Positions 63,610-64,000 of a DNA stretch of 64,000 nucleotides are shown one piece after another. Below the pieces are notes generated by a model, which saw only the letters and a list, made by a program, of their open reading frames with translations, searched no databases and had not been told where the DNA came from. A program made the position numbers and the translations under genes. Every line of letters begins with the position of its first letter. Within the stretch, counting starts at the first letter, position 1. The stretch is from Sulfitobacter sp. LCG007. Its GTDB lineage: Bacteria; Pseudomonadota; Alphaproteobacteria; Rhodobacterales; Rhodobacteraceae. The stretch spans positions 1,922,001 to 1,986,000 of the forward strand of contig NZ_CP161805.1 in assembly GCF_040801785.1 (NCBI RefSeq), written 5' to 3'.

Positions 63610-64000
63610 TTGGCAATTCAGGAAAGTTTCGCACCGACACGCAGCGGCACGCACCACGCCGCCGCGCTCCCCTGGCGCTGGATGAACATGACCGTGGCGT
63701 GGCGCAGGCGGGTCTTCGCGCTCCTGAACCTCGTGACCGTCACCGCGCTTTGCCTCGGGATGCACGGGCTTCTCGCGCGTGGCGGGCTGCTGACCGCGGA
63801 AACTGTCATGCTGGGCGCCTTCGCGTTGACGGTGCCGTGGCTTTCCATCGGCTTCTGGAATGGCGTTCTGGGCTATCTGCTGGATCGCAGGCTGGGATCC
63901 GATGCCGCCGCTTTCGTGACGCCCGCCCTCGGGCGCGCTGCTGCCGGCGATGCAATCAGCGCAAGTGTCGCGATCCTGTTGCCGGTGCGCAACGAGAATC
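63610..64000 (+). CDS. opgH: Glucans biosynthesis glucosyltransferase (OpgH/MdoH-like), 3'-truncated
   Basis: The first about 130 residues of an inner-membrane glucosyltransferase for osmoregulated periplasmic glucans. Two hydrophobic segments are visible (RRVFALLNLVTVTALCLGMHGLLA and MLGAFALTVPWLSIGFWNGVLGYLL), followed by the start of the GT2 domain at SVAILLPVRNEN, the window edge. This matches the OpgH layout. TTG at 63610 is chosen because GAAAGGA lies seven bases upstream; the frame is open to an ATG at 63571 without a ribosome site. The catalytic part lies outside. Confidence 0.8.
   Translation, partial: MAIQESFAPTRSGTHHAAALPWRWMNMTVAWRRRVFALLNLVTVTALCLGMHGLLARGGLLTAETVMLGAFALTVPWLSIGFWNGVLGYLLDRRLGSDAAAFVTPALGRAAAGDAISASVAILLPVRNEN

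Overview
The window looks like chromosomal DNA of a marine-type alphaproteobacterium, most likely order Rhodobacterales (Roseobacter/Rhodobacter relatives). The grounds are high GC with strong third-position bias, dense ABC transporters for amino acids, polyamines, iron chelates and tungstate, an IalB-family protein, the hom-glpX-recJ gene order, frequent ATGA start/stop overlaps, and GTG/TTG starts behind good Shine-Dalgarno sequences. The genus cannot be fixed from the sequence alone. The window opens inside a livK-like gene and closes inside an opgH (mdoH)-like gene.

Layout. 1-5148: livKGFHM-type branched-chain amino acid ABC operon with a hairpin between livK and livG. 5162-9626: HerA-like ATPase (DUF853), a possible small RNA, IalB-family protein, pirin, and a TetR regulator with a palindromic operator. 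9735-14501: small lipoprotein, hom, glpX, recJ, tRNA-Glu. 14696-20758: complete catechol-type siderophore ABC importer (binding protein, two permeases, ATPase), a DUF2218 protein and a TonB-dependent receptor, i.e. uptake without biosynthesis. 21137-23457: SBP56/methanethiol oxidase-type protein with a His-rich membrane protein and a small membrane protein.

24088-28279 is the accessory region. It is a decayed integrative element bounded by a 14-bp direct repeat of the tRNA-Thr 3' end. It holds a frameshifted tyrosine integrase cut by an intact IS21-family element (istA/istB) and two overlapping small cargo genes. 28383-31341: cheB-cheD pair, a DUF1045 2H-phosphoesterase-like gene and a small membrane protein. 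31469-39238: zinc metallopeptidase, 1110-aa transglutaminase/DUF2126 fusion, circularly permuted ATP-grasp/alpha-E fusion and a second transglutaminase. This is a predicted but functionally uncharacterised peptide-bond forming/cleaving system and the most interesting intact locus here.

39255-50535: a polyamine region. A ydcSTUV-patD-like operon (putrescine uptake and gamma-aminobutyraldehyde oxidation) with a LysR regulator and a nitrilase-family hydrolase faces a divergent potABCD-like transporter. 50709-56250: an eight-haem c-type cytochrome with helical repeats, then katG and divergent oxyR (peroxide defence). 56441-60714: receiver-only response regulator, trmO, tupBCA tungstate transporter and a TunR-like one-component regulator. 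60858-64000: FMN reductase, tail-anchored hypothetical protein, PPK2 and the start of opgH.
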